Notes: generated from the letters alone by a model not told the origin. A DNA stretch of 64,000 nucleotides from Brochothrix campestris (GCF_046058945.1 NZ_CP175511.1:868001-932000), one strand, 5' to 3'. Counted from the stretch's first letter, positions 25,346 to 34,242 are shown. Numbers and translations: made by a program.

Positions 25346-25867
25346 CTATAGATTGATAAAATAAGAACTGTTTTTACAGCGGCGATTATGTTGCTCTAAC
25401 TGTTTGCCAATCAGCTGTTTGAACCGTATCGGGCAAGCAATTGGTAGGGTGAAGACTTCCTTTTTGGTTGTCAAAAAATAAAAGGTATCGTCATGATAAA
25501 TCTGTTTAAACTCATGCCATTGTGCCCGTGTTGTCCCACTAGCAAGAGTGGCAGATAATCCGTTATCATCGAGCTTTAATTCAACCGGAAAGGCTGTATT
25601 CGGTGTGATTTTTTTACTAATCCAACTCAATAAGAAACTAAATAATGGTGTGGCACAAAAAACAAGCGTGGTTATAAAAAAAACAATCGCACTGCTTACA
25701 AGAATAACCGTAAGGGTCTGCTCATATAAAAACAGTAACAAACCGACAATCACAGTTACTAAGATGCTATAAATAAAGCGAAAAGCGAAAAAGACAGGTG
25801 AATGCTTTAACTTTTGTTCTTGGTAAGAAATTAAAGCATGTGTCGATGCTTCGAAGTGGATAACCAT
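25346..25867 (-). CDS. YcxB-like membrane protein
   Basis: 173 aa. Two adjacent membrane helices (about 26-46 and 51-80), then a cytoplasmic beta-rich tail with LKLDDNGLSATLASGTTRAQWHEFKQIYHDDTFYFLTTKKEVFTLP. That W-x-x-F/K-x-I-Y-x-D/T-x-x-x-F-Y-L pattern is the YcxB C-terminal domain. Function unknown in the family. AGGAGGAAC lies before the ATG. Transcribed alone. Confidence 0.7.
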   Translation of the reverse strand: MVIHFEASTHALISYQEQKLKHSPVFFAFRFIYSILVTVIVGLLLFLYEQTLTVILVSSAIVFFITTLVFCATPLFSFLLSWISKKITPNTAFPVELKLDDNGLSATLASGTTRAQWHEFKQIYHDDTFYFLTTKKEVFTLPIACPIRFKQLIGKQLEQHNRRCKNSSYFINL

Positions 25868-25945
25868 CTTTTTGTTCCTCCTAGCTACAATTATTCTTAG
25901 TATAGCATAAACTGTGCTTGATAAATTTCTTTAGTAACTGTGAAT

Positions 25946-25979
25946 GGAAAAAGAACAACGACGAAAGATCGTTGTTCTC
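25946..25979 (-). terminator. Terminator of the 76-aa hypothetical gene
   Basis: A perfect 10-bp stem AGAACAACGA/TCGTTGTTCT with a 7-nt loop, then TTTTCC on the minus strand. It lies 64 nt past the stop of the gene at 26043-26273. Confidence 0.75.
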
Positions 25980-26042
25980 GGATTACAGGCAATACCTACA
26001 CCTTGCAAGTTTAGTGTCAATAGGTTTCGGAAATGCTATTTG

Positions 26043-26273
26043 CTATGCTTGTAAAAAAACGCGACGTGTGTGGTGACGCTCATCTGCTTCAATCGCAGCA
26101 ATTTTATGTTTACATATACCTTGAGCTGTTGTAATGACCCATTCATCTGCGAGATCAATATCTTTGATTGTTAAGGGATTGTAAACAATCGTATAGGCGA
26201 TATCACTGATAACTTCTCTAATTGAAATATCGAAGTACTGCCCATTTATACCGACTTTTGTGATTTGTTCCAT
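26043..26273 (-). CDS. Hypothetical 76-aa protein
   Basis: Not recognised. Soluble and acidic in the centre (IKDIDLADEWVITTAQGICKHKIAAIEADERHH), with a basic end. No membrane segment or motif. Support for it being real: AAGGAG 9 nt before the ATG, a dedicated terminator downstream, and no overlapping gene. Monocistronic. Confidence 0.6.
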   Translation of the reverse strand: MEQITKVGINGQYFDISIREVISDIAYTIVYNPLTIKDIDLADEWVITTAQGICKHKIAAIEADERHHTRRVFLQA

Positions 26274-26456
26274 TTAAAACATCTCCTTAGTTATGATTGA
26301 TATCTTTCTTTACAACACCAAGTATAGCAGACAAATAACGTCTTAAACGTAAGTCATTATGACAGCTCTGTGAACTCGCCTAAATAAGGCGAATTAATGA
26401 CTATCTTTAAAGATATAAATATTGTAAAATGTTCTTCTGCGGACTCACGTTATCAT

Positions 26457-26485
26457 TTTTCATTTGAAAAAACATCAGCTATGAT
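26457..26485 (+). promoter_or_regulatory. Candidate promoter of the endolysin-like gene
   Basis: TTTTCA (26457-26462), a 17-bp spacer and TATGAT (26480-26485). Start near 26492, about 26 nt before the ATG. Confidence 0.45.
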
Positions 26486-26517
26486 AGATGTATGTAAGCA
26501 TTTTGAGGAGGTTAAGT

Positions 26518-27195
26518 ATGCGACGAATATATAAAGATTTTCGTAAAGCAGAGCAAGTTGAGCTAGTTCCAAGAGGACTGATTATTTATATGATGACATC
26601 AACGAAAACACCACTGATGATGCAAATGAAGCTGGAGAAAAGTCGTAAAAGTCCAAGGCATGTCACGCATTATTATGTGAATCATGACACCATCTATCGT
26701 GCGCAAAATATCAATCGTATCAGTTCTCATCGCTGTCAAAATAAAACGAGCGATGCACTAATTAGTTACACAGTTTGTCATTTGACGACAGATTCACTAA
26801 TTGAACAAAAGCAGAATTTAAAAGTCTTGTGTCAACAAATAGCGGAGGATGTAAAACGCTTAGGAATAGCTGTTAGTCCGAAAACGATTTTTTGTGAAGA
26901 TGATACGATAAACGTGGCCGAAATGATTGAATGTATTGAAGCAGAGCTGAGCTGTGAAAGGGGAACAATGTCACATCTGCGTTTGCCTGTGCAAGTAGGA
27001 GATGTTGTGCGGTTGAAGTATGCCTGTAAACGATGGCCGAATGGTAAGGCTGTTAGCGAGACAGAACGGGCACAAGGTTATAAAATAATTCAGAAGAAAG
27101 CCACAACAGCCATTACAGCGGAGCGTCTTTTTTTACTCGATCGTATCTATCAGTGGGTTAAAGAGAAGGATATACAAAAAGCGACCTACCATTAG
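26518..27195 (+). CDS. Endolysin-like protein with inactive amidase_2 domain
   Basis: 225 aa without signal peptide. The C-terminal part (about 157-222: VQVGDVVRLKYACKRWPNGK, GYKIIQKK, LLDRIYQWVKEKDI) matches the wall-binding module found at the end of many phage N-acetylmuramoyl-L-alanine amidases, usually written as VGDxVxLxxxAxxWxxGxxI...GxxYxI...xxVLLxxIxSWVxxxDI. The N-terminal part follows the amidase_2 strand order (RGLIIYMMTST, THYYVNHDTIYRA, NRISSHRC). However, the zinc His of the usual IVIHxTA strand is Tyr, and the later RHYD...CP zinc motif reads IFCEDDT. It therefore looks catalytically dead. Start chosen at 26518 by GAGGAGG. No holin or phage structural gene adjoins it. Confidence 0.55.
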   Translation: MRRIYKDFRKAEQVELVPRGLIIYMMTSTKTPLMMQMKLEKSRKSPRHVTHYYVNHDTIYRAQNINRISSHRCQNKTSDALISYTVCHLTTDSLIEQKQNLKVLCQQIAEDVKRLGIAVSPKTIFCEDDTINVAEMIECIEAELSCERGTMSHLRLPVQVGDVVRLKYACKRWPNGKAVSETERAQGYKIIQKKATTAITAERLFLLDRIYQWVKEKDIQKATYH

Positions 27196-27216
27196 TAGAT
27201 CGCTGAAAAAGCTGTA

Positions 27217-27438
27217 TCACATTAATTGAAGTCGCTTATAGTTGCATACCGTATTGTTGAAGTCATAGGCAGGTGTATCATACAGTTCGATGAGTGCTGA
27301 GTTATCGTACAGTTTAATGACTGTCCCCTTAAAGAAAATACCACTACGGTTGAATTGAACCGCATCACCGATGTTGAAGTCGCATTCTTTTTCCACCTGT
27401 TTACCTCTACTGTCAAAAGCCACGCTTGATAATGCCAT
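27217..27438 (-). CDS. DUF2187 family small protein
   Basis: 73 aa with a KOW/SH3-like beta pattern: FNIGDAVQFNRSGIFFKGTVIKLYDNSALIEL, ending in YDFNNTVCNYKRLQ. This matches DUF2187 (YkvS-type) proteins of Bacilli, function unknown. AAGGGG lies 9 nt upstream of the ATG. It converges on the endolysin-like gene. Confidence 0.75.
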   Translation of the reverse strand: MALSSVAFDSRGKQVEKECDFNIGDAVQFNRSGIFFKGTVIKLYDNSALIELYDTPAYDFNNTVCNYKRLQLM

Positions 27439-27561
27439 AATTGAAACACCCCTTATCGTTTAATTAGACCCCTAAAGACTTTAACGCTATCTACCCGATT
27501 TTCAAATTAGAAAACATATAATATAAAAATATGATGTTATAACAACATTGTAACCGTTTTC

Positions 27562-27590
27562 TTGCTAAAGTCAACTTTATTTTTTAGAAT
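27562..27590 (+). promoter_or_regulatory. Sigma-A promoter of topB
   Basis: TTGCTA (27562-27567), a 17-bp spacer and TAGAAT (27585-27590). It places the transcript start near 27597, upstream of the chosen GTG at 27690. Confidence 0.5.
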
Positions 27591-27689
27591 TATTAGTTTT
27601 TAATGAAAAAAAATACGAATCCCTTCAGCAGCTCGCAAATGTTATACTGGAGAGACAAAAGTAAACACATGCTAGGAGTTGAAGGTATT

Positions 27690-29810
27690 GTGACAAAAAT
27701 TGTTATTTTAGCAGAAAAACCAAGTCAAGCAAAAGCATATGCAGATAGCTTTCAATCGAAACAAAAAATAGCCGGTGGTTTTGCGATTAAAGATGAGTTG
27801 TTCACAGCCGATGTCATTATCACTTATGCCTATGGTCATTTAGTCGAGTTGCAAAATCCAGAATATTATACTGCTGACTGGAAAAAATGGCAGTTGCAGC
27901 AATTGCCGATGTTTCCTGAACGCTATCAATTTAAGGTGACAGCAGATAAACGAGCCCATTTTAAACAGGTCAAAAGTTATTTGGATGAAGCGGATCAAAT
28001 TATCATTGCGACCGATAGTGATCGTGAGGGTGAAAATATCGCGCGTTCTATCATTGAGGTCAGTGGTAATGCTCAGAAGCCAACGCAGCGTCTCTGGATT
28101 AACTCGCTCGAATCCGACGAGATACGTAAAGGGTTCGCAACGCTACGACCAGGTGCTGATTATTATTCCGCTTATATTGAGGCGCAAACACGGCAAATTA
28201 GTGATTGGTTAGTCGGAATGAACATTAGTCGCCTGTACACCTTATTGTTGCAAAAAAAGGGGCTGACTGGTGTGTTTTCGATTGGTCGTGTACAAACGCC
28301 AACCTTGTTTTTAATTTGGCAGAGACAACAGGAGATTGCTGAATTCAAACCGGAAACGTATTACGAAGCGTACCTTGAAGTTGAGGCAGAACACGGTCAT
28401 TACCGTGCAAAGCATAAGCAACAGTTTAAATCACTCGCCGACTTACGGGCTTATTTCAAAAAAGGGAACATTTCCTATCAGACAGAACAGCCAGCGCGAG
28501 TAACCAAGTTAGAAACCAAACAAAAACAAGTTGCTTCACCGCAATTGTATTCATTATCTGATTTGCAAAGTCATGCCAACCGCTTATATAAAATTAGCCC
28601 AGCGAGCACCTTAAAAATAGTACAGACTCTATATGAACGTAAATTAGTCTCCTATCCAAGAACGGATTGTCATTTCATTACCCCGGCTGAATTTAACTAT
28701 TTAAAGAGTGGACTGAGCGATTATTGTAACATCGAGCAGGTTGAAATCAGTGACCCGCGCTTGAATGCGAATAAACGGTATGTTGATGCTGCAAAAGTAC
28801 AAGAGCATTATGCGATTATCCCAACTAAAAAGAAACTGAGCGCCGCGAGTCTTGCGAAACTGGGGAACTTTGAAAAAAAACTCTATCATTTAATTGTCAA
28901 ACGAACGATTGCGATGTTTGCCCCACCGTATGTGTATGATGAAACAACGGTGGAAACAAGCGTTGAGACAGAACCGTTTAAAACAATTGGACGAACAGTC
29001 AAACAACGCGGTTGGAAAGCTATTTTAGCAACGACCACGCCAAAAGTAAAAAAAGACGATTTGCCTGCTTTGCCGAAGTTGCAACTGCACGAACAGGTTG
29101 CTGCCACCTTAGTCGATAAAGCCTGTGAAACAAAAGCCCCGCCTGTATATACTGAAGGGACGTTAATTACCGCCATGAAAACGATTGGAAAAGGCAGTGA
29201 AGCTGAGGCGAAAAAAATTCTAAAAGCGATTGAGGGTATTGGTACAGAAGCCACACGTGCGAACATCCTAGAAACCTTAAAGCGACAAGAATATATTGAG
29301 GTGAACGCAAGTCAAATACGGGTGACCGACAAAGGCTGCGTCCTGTGTGAAAATATTAAAGATGTAGAAATTTCAAGCGCTGAGATGACAGCGAAATGGG
29401 AAGGTTACTTAAAAAAAATCCATGATGGCACAGGGACACAGGCTGCCTTTTTAGGCAGTATCCAACGCTTTATTGAACATTTAATCGCAGTTGTCCCGCA
29501 ACAATTAGCGACAGCTCAGATTGATGTGACGGCCGAGTCGCAAGCGATTGGCACCTGTCCGACCTGTGGAAAAGCAGTACTTGAAAAATTCAAGGTGTTT
29601 GGCTGTGAAAGTTGTGATTTTGTCATCTTCAAAAAAATATTAAATAAAAAAATCAGTCGGACGATGTGTGTGAAACTGTTGAAAACACGTAAAACTAATC
29701 TTTTAAAAGGATTTATTAGTAAAAATGGGAAAAAATTCAATGCCAGTTTACGGTTGGACGATGAAAATAAAGTGGCGTTCAAATTTATTCCATTTACGAA
29801 AGCTAAATAA
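27690..29810 (+). CDS. topB: DNA topoisomerase III
   Basis: A 706-aa type IA topoisomerase. The Toprim domain opens with IVILAEKPSQAKAYADSF and holds the metal motif ATDSDREGENIAR. The active-site Tyr is in LVSYPRTDCHFI. GTLITAMKTIGKGS and EGIGTEATRANILETLKRQEYIE complete domain III. The C-terminal tail has CPTCGKAV and CESCDF, a zinc-like CxxC pair. It relaxes or decatenates DNA during replication and recombination. I use GTG 27690 (TAGGAG/GAAGG upstream); a longer in-frame ATG at 27603 starts too close to the predicted transcript start and has no ribosome site. Confidence 0.9.
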   Translation: MTKIVILAEKPSQAKAYADSFQSKQKIAGGFAIKDELFTADVIITYAYGHLVELQNPEYYTADWKKWQLQQLPMFPERYQFKVTADKRAHFKQVKSYLDEADQIIIATDSDREGENIARSIIEVSGNAQKPTQRLWINSLESDEIRKGFATLRPGADYYSAYIEAQTRQISDWLVGMNISRLYTLLLQKKGLTGVFSIGRVQTPTLFLIWQRQQEIAEFKPETYYEAYLEVEAEHGHYRAKHKQQFKSLADLRAYFKKGNISYQTEQPARVTKLETKQKQVASPQLYSLSDLQSHANRLYKISPASTLKIVQTLYERKLVSYPRTDCHFITPAEFNYLKSGLSDYCNIEQVEISDPRLNANKRYVDAAKVQEHYAIIPTKKKLSAASLAKLGNFEKKLYHLIVKRTIAMFAPPYVYDETTVETSVETEPFKTIGRTVKQRGWKAILATTTPKVKKDDLPALPKLQLHEQVAATLVDKACETKAPPVYTEGTLITAMKTIGKGSEAEAKKILKAIEGIGTEATRANILETLKRQEYIEVNASQIRVTDKGCVLCENIKDVEISSAEMTAKWEGYLKKIHDGTGTQAAFLGSIQRFIEHLIAVVPQQLATAQIDVTAESQAIGTCPTCGKAVLEKFKVFGCESCDFVIFKKILNKKISRTMCVKLLKTRKTNLLKGFISKNGKKFNASLRLDDENKVAFKFIPFTKAK

Positions 29811-29897
29811 AAGTTTGACCATTTTGAACCAATGGAATGACAGTCGCTTACTTTTATGCTATTCTAAGACCATGAATCGAACGAAGGAGTGGTCTTA

Positions 29898-30158
29898 ATG
29901 AAAGTGGATTTGAATCGCATTAATGCGTTAGCAAAAAAGAAAAAAGAAACTGGACTAACTGAAGCGGAGACAAAAGAACAGGCAGTGTTACGCCAAGCCT
30001 ACTTAGCTGAAATCAAAGGGCAAGTACTAAATACGGTTTCTGGCCTTAAAATTATGGACGAACAAGGCAACGATGTGACCCCTAAAAAAATTAAAGATGA
30101 GCGTAATAAACAAAAACATGCGAGTACGATTATTAGTAATAAATTCCCGCGTGTTTAA
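29898..30158 (+). CDS. DUF896/YnzC family protein
   Basis: 86 aa. MKVDLNRINALAKKKKETGLTEAE, followed by LRQAYLAEIKGQV and NDVTPKKIKDER, is the DUF896 helical hairpin found across Bacilli (YnzC, which sits near the SOS-controlled yneA in Bacillus). Function unknown. Start at 29898 has AAGGAG 8 nt upstream. It follows topB by 87 nt and ends at a strong terminator. Confidence 0.9.
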   Translation: MKVDLNRINALAKKKKETGLTEAETKEQAVLRQAYLAEIKGQVLNTVSGLKIMDEQGNDVTPKKIKDERNKQKHASTIISNKFPRV

Positions 30159-30163
30159 CGATG

Positions 30164-30203
30164 AAAAAGGCCCTCTGGCAACTGCCAGAGGGCCTTTTTT
30201 TAT
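30164..30203. terminator. Bidirectional terminator between DUF896 and doxX
   Basis: Stem AAAAAGGCCCTCTGGCA/TGCCAGAGGGCCTTTTT around a 2-3 nt loop, with A and T tracts on both sides. It serves both converging genes. Confidence 0.9.
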
Positions 30204-30211
30204 GTAGTGTA

Positions 30212-30703
30212 TTATCGTGTTGATTTAGCTTTTGATGCGATAAATTTACGGAAGTAGAAATCAAGTCCAATTTTACCGGCGTTTTGACCACCAACAATAA
30301 TGAAGAAGCCGATTAAAATGTATAATGGGTTAACTGAGACAGTGCCACCGAATAAGAAAGCAAAGTTCATTACCATTCCGAAGAATACGGCTGTTTTAGT
30401 AAAGAGTCCGACGATTAAACCAAGACCAATTAATAATTCGCCCCACATAACGAGGAAACTGAATAATTCAACGTTGCCTGCTGCAAATGTTTCAATGAAC
30501 CAGTTGTATGCAGGATATAAAGCGTTACCCTCAGGTCCTGTGACCGGATTTGCAACAATGTTGTTAATTAAGCCGCCAGCGCTGAAGGCTGTATCTCCTG
30601 TAATTTTTCCGAAACCAGATGATAACCATTGATACCCAAGATAAACCCGTAAGACTGTTAAAATTGCCATTGCAATTTTATTTGTTCGTAACCAATTCAA
30701 CAT
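30212..30703 (-). CDS. DoxX family membrane protein
   Basis: 163 aa with about four membrane helices. The start WLRTNKIAMAILTVLRVYLGYQWLSSGFGKI and later AVFFGMVMNFAFLFGGTVSVNPLY are typical of DoxX-like proteins, relatives of the thiosulfate:quinone oxidoreductase small subunit (DoxD). In bacteria they are linked to redox and oxidative-stress complexes. GAGGGAGGAA precedes the ATG. Single gene. Confidence 0.85.
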   Translation of the reverse strand: MLNWLRTNKIAMAILTVLRVYLGYQWLSSGFGKITGDTAFSAGGLINNIVANPVTGPEGNALYPAYNWFIETFAAGNVELFSFLVMWGELLIGLGLIVGLFTKTAVFFGMVMNFAFLFGGTVSVNPLYILIGFFIIVGGQNAGKIGLDFYFRKFIASKAKSTR

Positions 30704-31047
30704 AATAATTCCTCCCTCATAATTGAGCTGTTTCTCTGAACTAAGTAAAAATGAATGATGTGCATTTATCGATGTAACTATTTTTATTACTCTTTTAGTA
30801 TATGTAACTCTTTTTTATTTAACAATCAGTTTTGCTTAATTTACGATTTTAGCCATAAAAATGTGACAAAAATATTAACACGGAAGCTGTTTTGAGATAA
30901 AATACTAATTTTTATGGTAAAATCAACAACTTTTTTAAATTAGTTCTAATTTTGGCCGCCTGACAGTTCAGTTTGAACAGCCCTTTTGTTCGCAAACGAC
31001 ACAACTTGTTGCTTATACTAGAGTTAGAAAGACGAGGGGGTGAGAGG
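30704..31047. other. AT-rich intergenic region, divergent promoters expected
   Basis: 344 bp between doxX (minus) and the 127-aa orphan (plus). It is mostly A/T with no ORF that has a ribosome site. A small inverted repeat GTTCA-N3-TGAAC lies at 30966-30978, and TATACT at 31014-31019 could be a -10 for the plus-strand gene, without a good -35. Confidence 0.3.
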
Positions 31048-31431
31048 ATGTATGCTTATTTTGATGTATATGCCGACATTTTTGCTCGTATCAAGCAACG
31101 AGGACATGATGTGCATCATTTATTGCCAACAGCGCAGGTACGATTGCCAATGCTGACGATGACAACACAAAACAATGCTGATATTTTAGTCCCACCATCG
31201 GAAAAAACGACACAATTAACCATTGTTTGCTATGAAAAAGCATCGGAGCCGGAGTCGCTCATCGATTTGATGGAGGATGTACTAGGCGAATTACTACGCG
31301 AAGGTCATGATCAATTGCCGTGGGAAATTAGCCGTTGTCGGATGAAGGTGGACTACCAGTGGTTAGAAAATAAAGCTGTGGTGGCTGGCCAGTTAACGAT
31401 TGTATTGCCACTGACCAAACGAACACAATAA
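31048..31431 (+). CDS. Hypothetical 127-aa protein (possible phage tail-terminator-like fold)
   Basis: Not recognised with certainty. Starts MYAYFDVYADIFARIKQRG; the centre has TTQLTIVCYEKASEPESLIDLMEDVLGEL and the end has an alternating hydrophobic strand (AVVAGQLTIVLPL). This helix-strand pattern recalls phage tail-completion/terminator proteins, but no other phage structural genes flank it. GAGGGGGTGA upstream favours ATG 31048 over an in-frame ATG 75 nt earlier. Confidence is in the gene being real, not in its role. Confidence 0.5.
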   Translation: MYAYFDVYADIFARIKQRGHDVHHLLPTAQVRLPMLTMTTQNNADILVPPSEKTTQLTIVCYEKASEPESLIDLMEDVLGELLREGHDQLPWEISRCRMKVDYQWLENKAVVAGQLTIVLPLTKRTQ

Positions 31432-31499
31432 ATGATAGGTGTATGCTTACTAGCAAAATCATGCCACCATCCTCATTTTCAATCTTATTGCTATAGCGC

Positions 31500-31546
31500 A
31501 AAAACCCCTCCCAACCACTTATGTATCAAGGGTTGGGAGGGGTTGT
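31500..31546 (-). terminator. Terminator of tRNA-Arg
   Basis: Minus strand: ACCCCTCCCAACC pairs with GGTTGGGAGGGGT, followed by TTTT. It lies immediately downstream of the tRNA on the same strand. Confidence 0.8.
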
Positions 31547-31551
31547 AATTA

Positions 31552-31625
31552 TGTCCTGAGGGGGATTCGAACCCTCGACCGATGGCTTAGAAGGCCATTG
31601 CTCTATCCTGCTGAGCTATCAGGAC
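31552..31625 (-). tRNA. tRNA-Arg (anticodon UCU)
   Basis: Minus strand folds as a full cloverleaf: acceptor GTCCTGA/TCAGGAC with discriminator A, D-arm around GCTCAGCAGGATAGAGC, anticodon stem ATGGC/GCCAT with loop CTTCTAA (anticodon TCT), and T-arm GAGGGTTCGAATCCCCC. CCA is not encoded. It decodes AGA/AGG. Confidence 0.97.
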
Positions 31626-31658
31626 AAATGTGAAACAATGTTGTACTCAACAAAACTT

Positions 31659-31687
31659 ATTGTATGATTTATCACGGAAAAAGTCAA
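31659..31687 (-). promoter_or_regulatory. Sigma-A promoter of tRNA-Arg
   Basis: Minus strand TTGACT (31682-31687), 17-bp spacer, TACAAT (31659-31664): close to consensus, as expected for a stable RNA. The rest of the 31432-31834 gap holds the tRNA and its terminator. Confidence 0.8.
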
Positions 31688-31834
31688 TAGTATTGCTGAA
31701 ATAAACTTAAACACCCTTAATGAGCACCAAATAGATGCTGCTTCCATATTTATAGAAGAAAGTTGCAGTTGACACCGAGTTCATCAGATTAGATAATGAC
31801 GAAGAAGGAAAACAGAGGTGGAGGGAACAAACAA

Positions 31835-32698
31835 ATGAGTCGAGAAGAAGATATGATGCTTAAAAAAGTATTGATTTCGGCCCAACGGATGGCGCCAGAG
31901 GATCGACAACTGGCAACGGCATTAATCGACGTGTACTTAGCAGAGCGAAACTATCAGCAAGCAATAAATGTTGGTGAAGATTACATGCGCATTGTTACCA
32001 CAGATCGTGACATTATTCAGCAATTAGCGCCAGCCTTTGAGGCAACACAGCAGCACCAGTGTTATCGACAGTGGTTGATTGATGCGACTGAGATCGAGGG
32101 TTTTCAAGCGACAGTCGTCGCTGAAGAAGCGACGGGAGAACAGGTTGTACGCTTAACGCCCGGTTTTAAAAAGCATCAGCACGCATTAGCACAATGGCCA
32201 TTACACGATCAACTCGGATTGCTTCAAACGGGTAATGAGGTACAGATACAATTTTACCAACCTGAAATACAAGCGTTGCTCCAACATAAGGCGCTCACTG
32301 TTACTCAGCGTGTCTTTGCACTTGAAGCGTTGCATCGTATTGGCGATGAACAACAATACCGTCTCACTATCCGTGGTCAAACGCTCGATTGCGTACCCGC
32401 TCATACGCCATTACGCAGTGAAAATCTTTTTTATCACGCGTTAATTGAAGCGGTTGTAAAACGTTTAGCCGATAACACCCCTGATTTAGCAAATGAAGCG
32501 GTTGTTGTTATTCGCCGCCATCAAACGGCGCTCTATCCCCAAGTACCATCACAACAACAGTTGAATGAATGGGTCGAAGCGTATGTCAGCTGGTTAGAGC
32601 GGATTTATCACGGGGTAAACCACTCTGACAAGCAAATGCAAAAAGCACTTATCTTAGATGAAATCGACCGTTACGCGTTAGAAAATATCGGGTTTTAG
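31835..32698 (+). CDS. YsoA-like TPR-type protein
   Basis: 287 aa, soluble and glutamine-rich. The N terminus has TPR-like helix pairs (MAPEDRQLATALIDVYLAERNYQQAINVGEDYM and following), and the rest is mostly helical. Position directly upstream of tig matches ysoA in Bacillus, a TPR protein of unknown function; the assignment leans on this synteny. Start at 31835 with GTGGAGGG 9 nt upstream. A tig promoter lies after its stop. Confidence 0.65.
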   Translation: MSREEDMMLKKVLISAQRMAPEDRQLATALIDVYLAERNYQQAINVGEDYMRIVTTDRDIIQQLAPAFEATQQHQCYRQWLIDATEIEGFQATVVAEEATGEQVVRLTPGFKKHQHALAQWPLHDQLGLLQTGNEVQIQFYQPEIQALLQHKALTVTQRVFALEALHRIGDEQQYRLTIRGQTLDCVPAHTPLRSENLFYHALIEAVVKRLADNTPDLANEAVVVIRRHQTALYPQVPSQQQLNEWVEAYVSWLERIYHGVNHSDKQMQKALILDEIDRYALENIGF

Positions 32699-32708
32699 TA
32701 ATTATCAG

Positions 32709-32738
32709 TTGAAATGAACGCGATGTATAGTATATACT
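32709..32738 (+). promoter_or_regulatory. Sigma-A promoter of tig
   Basis: TTGAAA (32709-32714), 18-bp spacer, TATACT (32733-32738). The leader of about 80 nt contains an inverted repeat GAACGTT/AACGTTC at 32775-32799. Confidence 0.55.
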
Positions 32739-32823
32739 GATAAAGGTTGAAATTAAAAAACAAATAACATATATCGAACGTTAGTACTTTAAAAACGTTC
32801 ATTATTTTGGAGGGAATTATATA

Positions 32824-34104
32824 ATGACAGCACAATGGGAAAAATTAGAAGGTAACGAAGGTAAATTAACAATCACTATTCCGCAAGCGGAAGTAAAAGT
32901 AGCTTTAGATGAAGCGTTCAAAAAAGTTCGTAAAACATTGGCACCAAAAGGTTTCCGTAAAGGTAAATTACCTCGTCAAATGTTTAACCAAATGTACGGT
33001 GAAGCATCATTATTCAACGATGCATTAGACGTATTATTACCAACAGTTTATCCTGCAGCAATCGATGAAACAGGAATCAACCCAGTTGCTTCTCCAAACA
33101 TCGACATCGAAAAAATCGAAGCAGATTCTGACTGGGTTATCTCAGCAGTTGTAACTGTTAAACCAGAAGTTAAATTAGGCGATTACAAAGGTCTTAAAGT
33201 AGATAAAGCTGACGTTGAAGTATCTGATGAAGATGTTAAACATGAGTTAACTCACTTACAAGGTCATCAAGCTGAATTAGTATTAAAAGAAGGCGCTGCT
33301 GAAAAAGGCGATACAGTTGTAATCGACTTTGACGGATACTTAGATGGCGAACAATTCGAAGGTGGAAAATCTGAGAACTATTCATTAGAATTAGGTTCAG
33401 GTTCATTCATCCCAGGATTCGAAGAACAATTAGAAGGTAAAAAAGCTGAAGAAAACGTTGTTGTTAACGTAACTTTCCCAGAAGATTACCAAGCAGAAGA
33501 CTTAGCTGGTAAAGCTGTTGAATTCAAAGTAGCTATCCACGAAGTTAAAACAAAAGAAGTTCCAGAATTAGATGACGAATTAGCTAAAGACATCGACAAC
33601 GAAGTGGAAACACTTGCTGAATTAACTGAAAAAGTTAAAGCACGTTTAGCTGAAGATAAAGCAACTAAAGCTGTTCAAGCAAAAGAAAACCAAGCATTAG
33701 GTCAAGCTGTTGAAAACGCAGAAGTTGACGTGCCTGCTGTAATGATCGAACAAGAAAAAGAAATGTTGAAAAAACAATTCACTCAAGATATCGAAGCCCA
33801 AGGTTTAACAACTGAACTTTACTTCCAATTCACTGGTCAAACTGAAGAAGCATTAGATGAACAAATGGCTACTGACGCTGCTGGTCGCGTTAAAACTAAC
33901 TTAGTGTTAGATGCAATCGCTAAAGCAGAAAACATCGAAGTAACTGAAGAAGAAATTAACACAGAAGTTGATCGTTTAGCTGAAATGTACAAAATGGACG
34001 CAGCAACAGTTCGTATGGCATTAGGCGATTTAACAACTGTTACTGAAGATTTACAAATCCGTAAAGCAGTTAAATTTGTAGTTGAAAGTTCAGTAGAAGC
34101 TTAA
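32824..34104 (+). CDS. tig: Trigger factor
   Basis: A 426-aa ribosome-bound chaperone and peptidyl-prolyl isomerase. The N-terminal ribosome-binding domain has the signature GFRKGKLPRQMF (about 39-50). The FKBP-type domain spans about 160-245 (GDTVVIDFDGYLDGEQFEGG and FIPGFEEQLEGKK). The C-terminal helical arms complete it. Codon use is visibly more biased (GAA, TTA, AAA) than in neighbours, as expected for a highly expressed gene. GGAGGGA precedes the ATG. Confidence 0.97.
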   Translation: MTAQWEKLEGNEGKLTITIPQAEVKVALDEAFKKVRKTLAPKGFRKGKLPRQMFNQMYGEASLFNDALDVLLPTVYPAAIDETGINPVASPNIDIEKIEADSDWVISAVVTVKPEVKLGDYKGLKVDKADVEVSDEDVKHELTHLQGHQAELVLKEGAAEKGDTVVIDFDGYLDGEQFEGGKSENYSLELGSGSFIPGFEEQLEGKKAEENVVVNVTFPEDYQAEDLAGKAVEFKVAIHEVKTKEVPELDDELAKDIDNEVETLAELTEKVKARLAEDKATKAVQAKENQALGQAVENAEVDVPAVMIEQEKEMLKKQFTQDIEAQGLTTELYFQFTGQTEEALDEQMATDAAGRVKTNLVLDAIAKAENIEVTEEEINTEVDRLAEMYKMDAATVRMALGDLTTVTEDLQIRKAVKFVVESSVEA

Positions 34105-34132
34105 GTTATACTGACAACGCTCAATTAAACTA

Positions 34133-34183
34133 GCACTTTGTAAGAAGTTGTTTATCATAAGCTTCTTGCAAGGTGTTTTTTTG
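34133..34183 (+). terminator. Terminator of tig
   Basis: CACTTTGTAAGAAGTT pairs with AGCTTCTTGCAAGGTG, with several wobble pairs, followed by TTTTTTT. Confidence 0.8.
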
Positions 34184-34242
34184 TCAATTTTGAGAGCGTC
34201 CTAGAAAAAAATAATAAGATATAATCTGTGTAAGTGTTTTAG

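Noticed and set aside
27603..27689. Longer topB start at ATG 27603
   Set aside because: No ribosome site and extra residues do not match topoisomerase III; the GTG gives the canonical start.
32775..32799. GAACGTT/AACGTTC repeat before tig as terminator
   Set aside because: It lies inside the tig leader and has no T run; at most an operator or leader hairpin.
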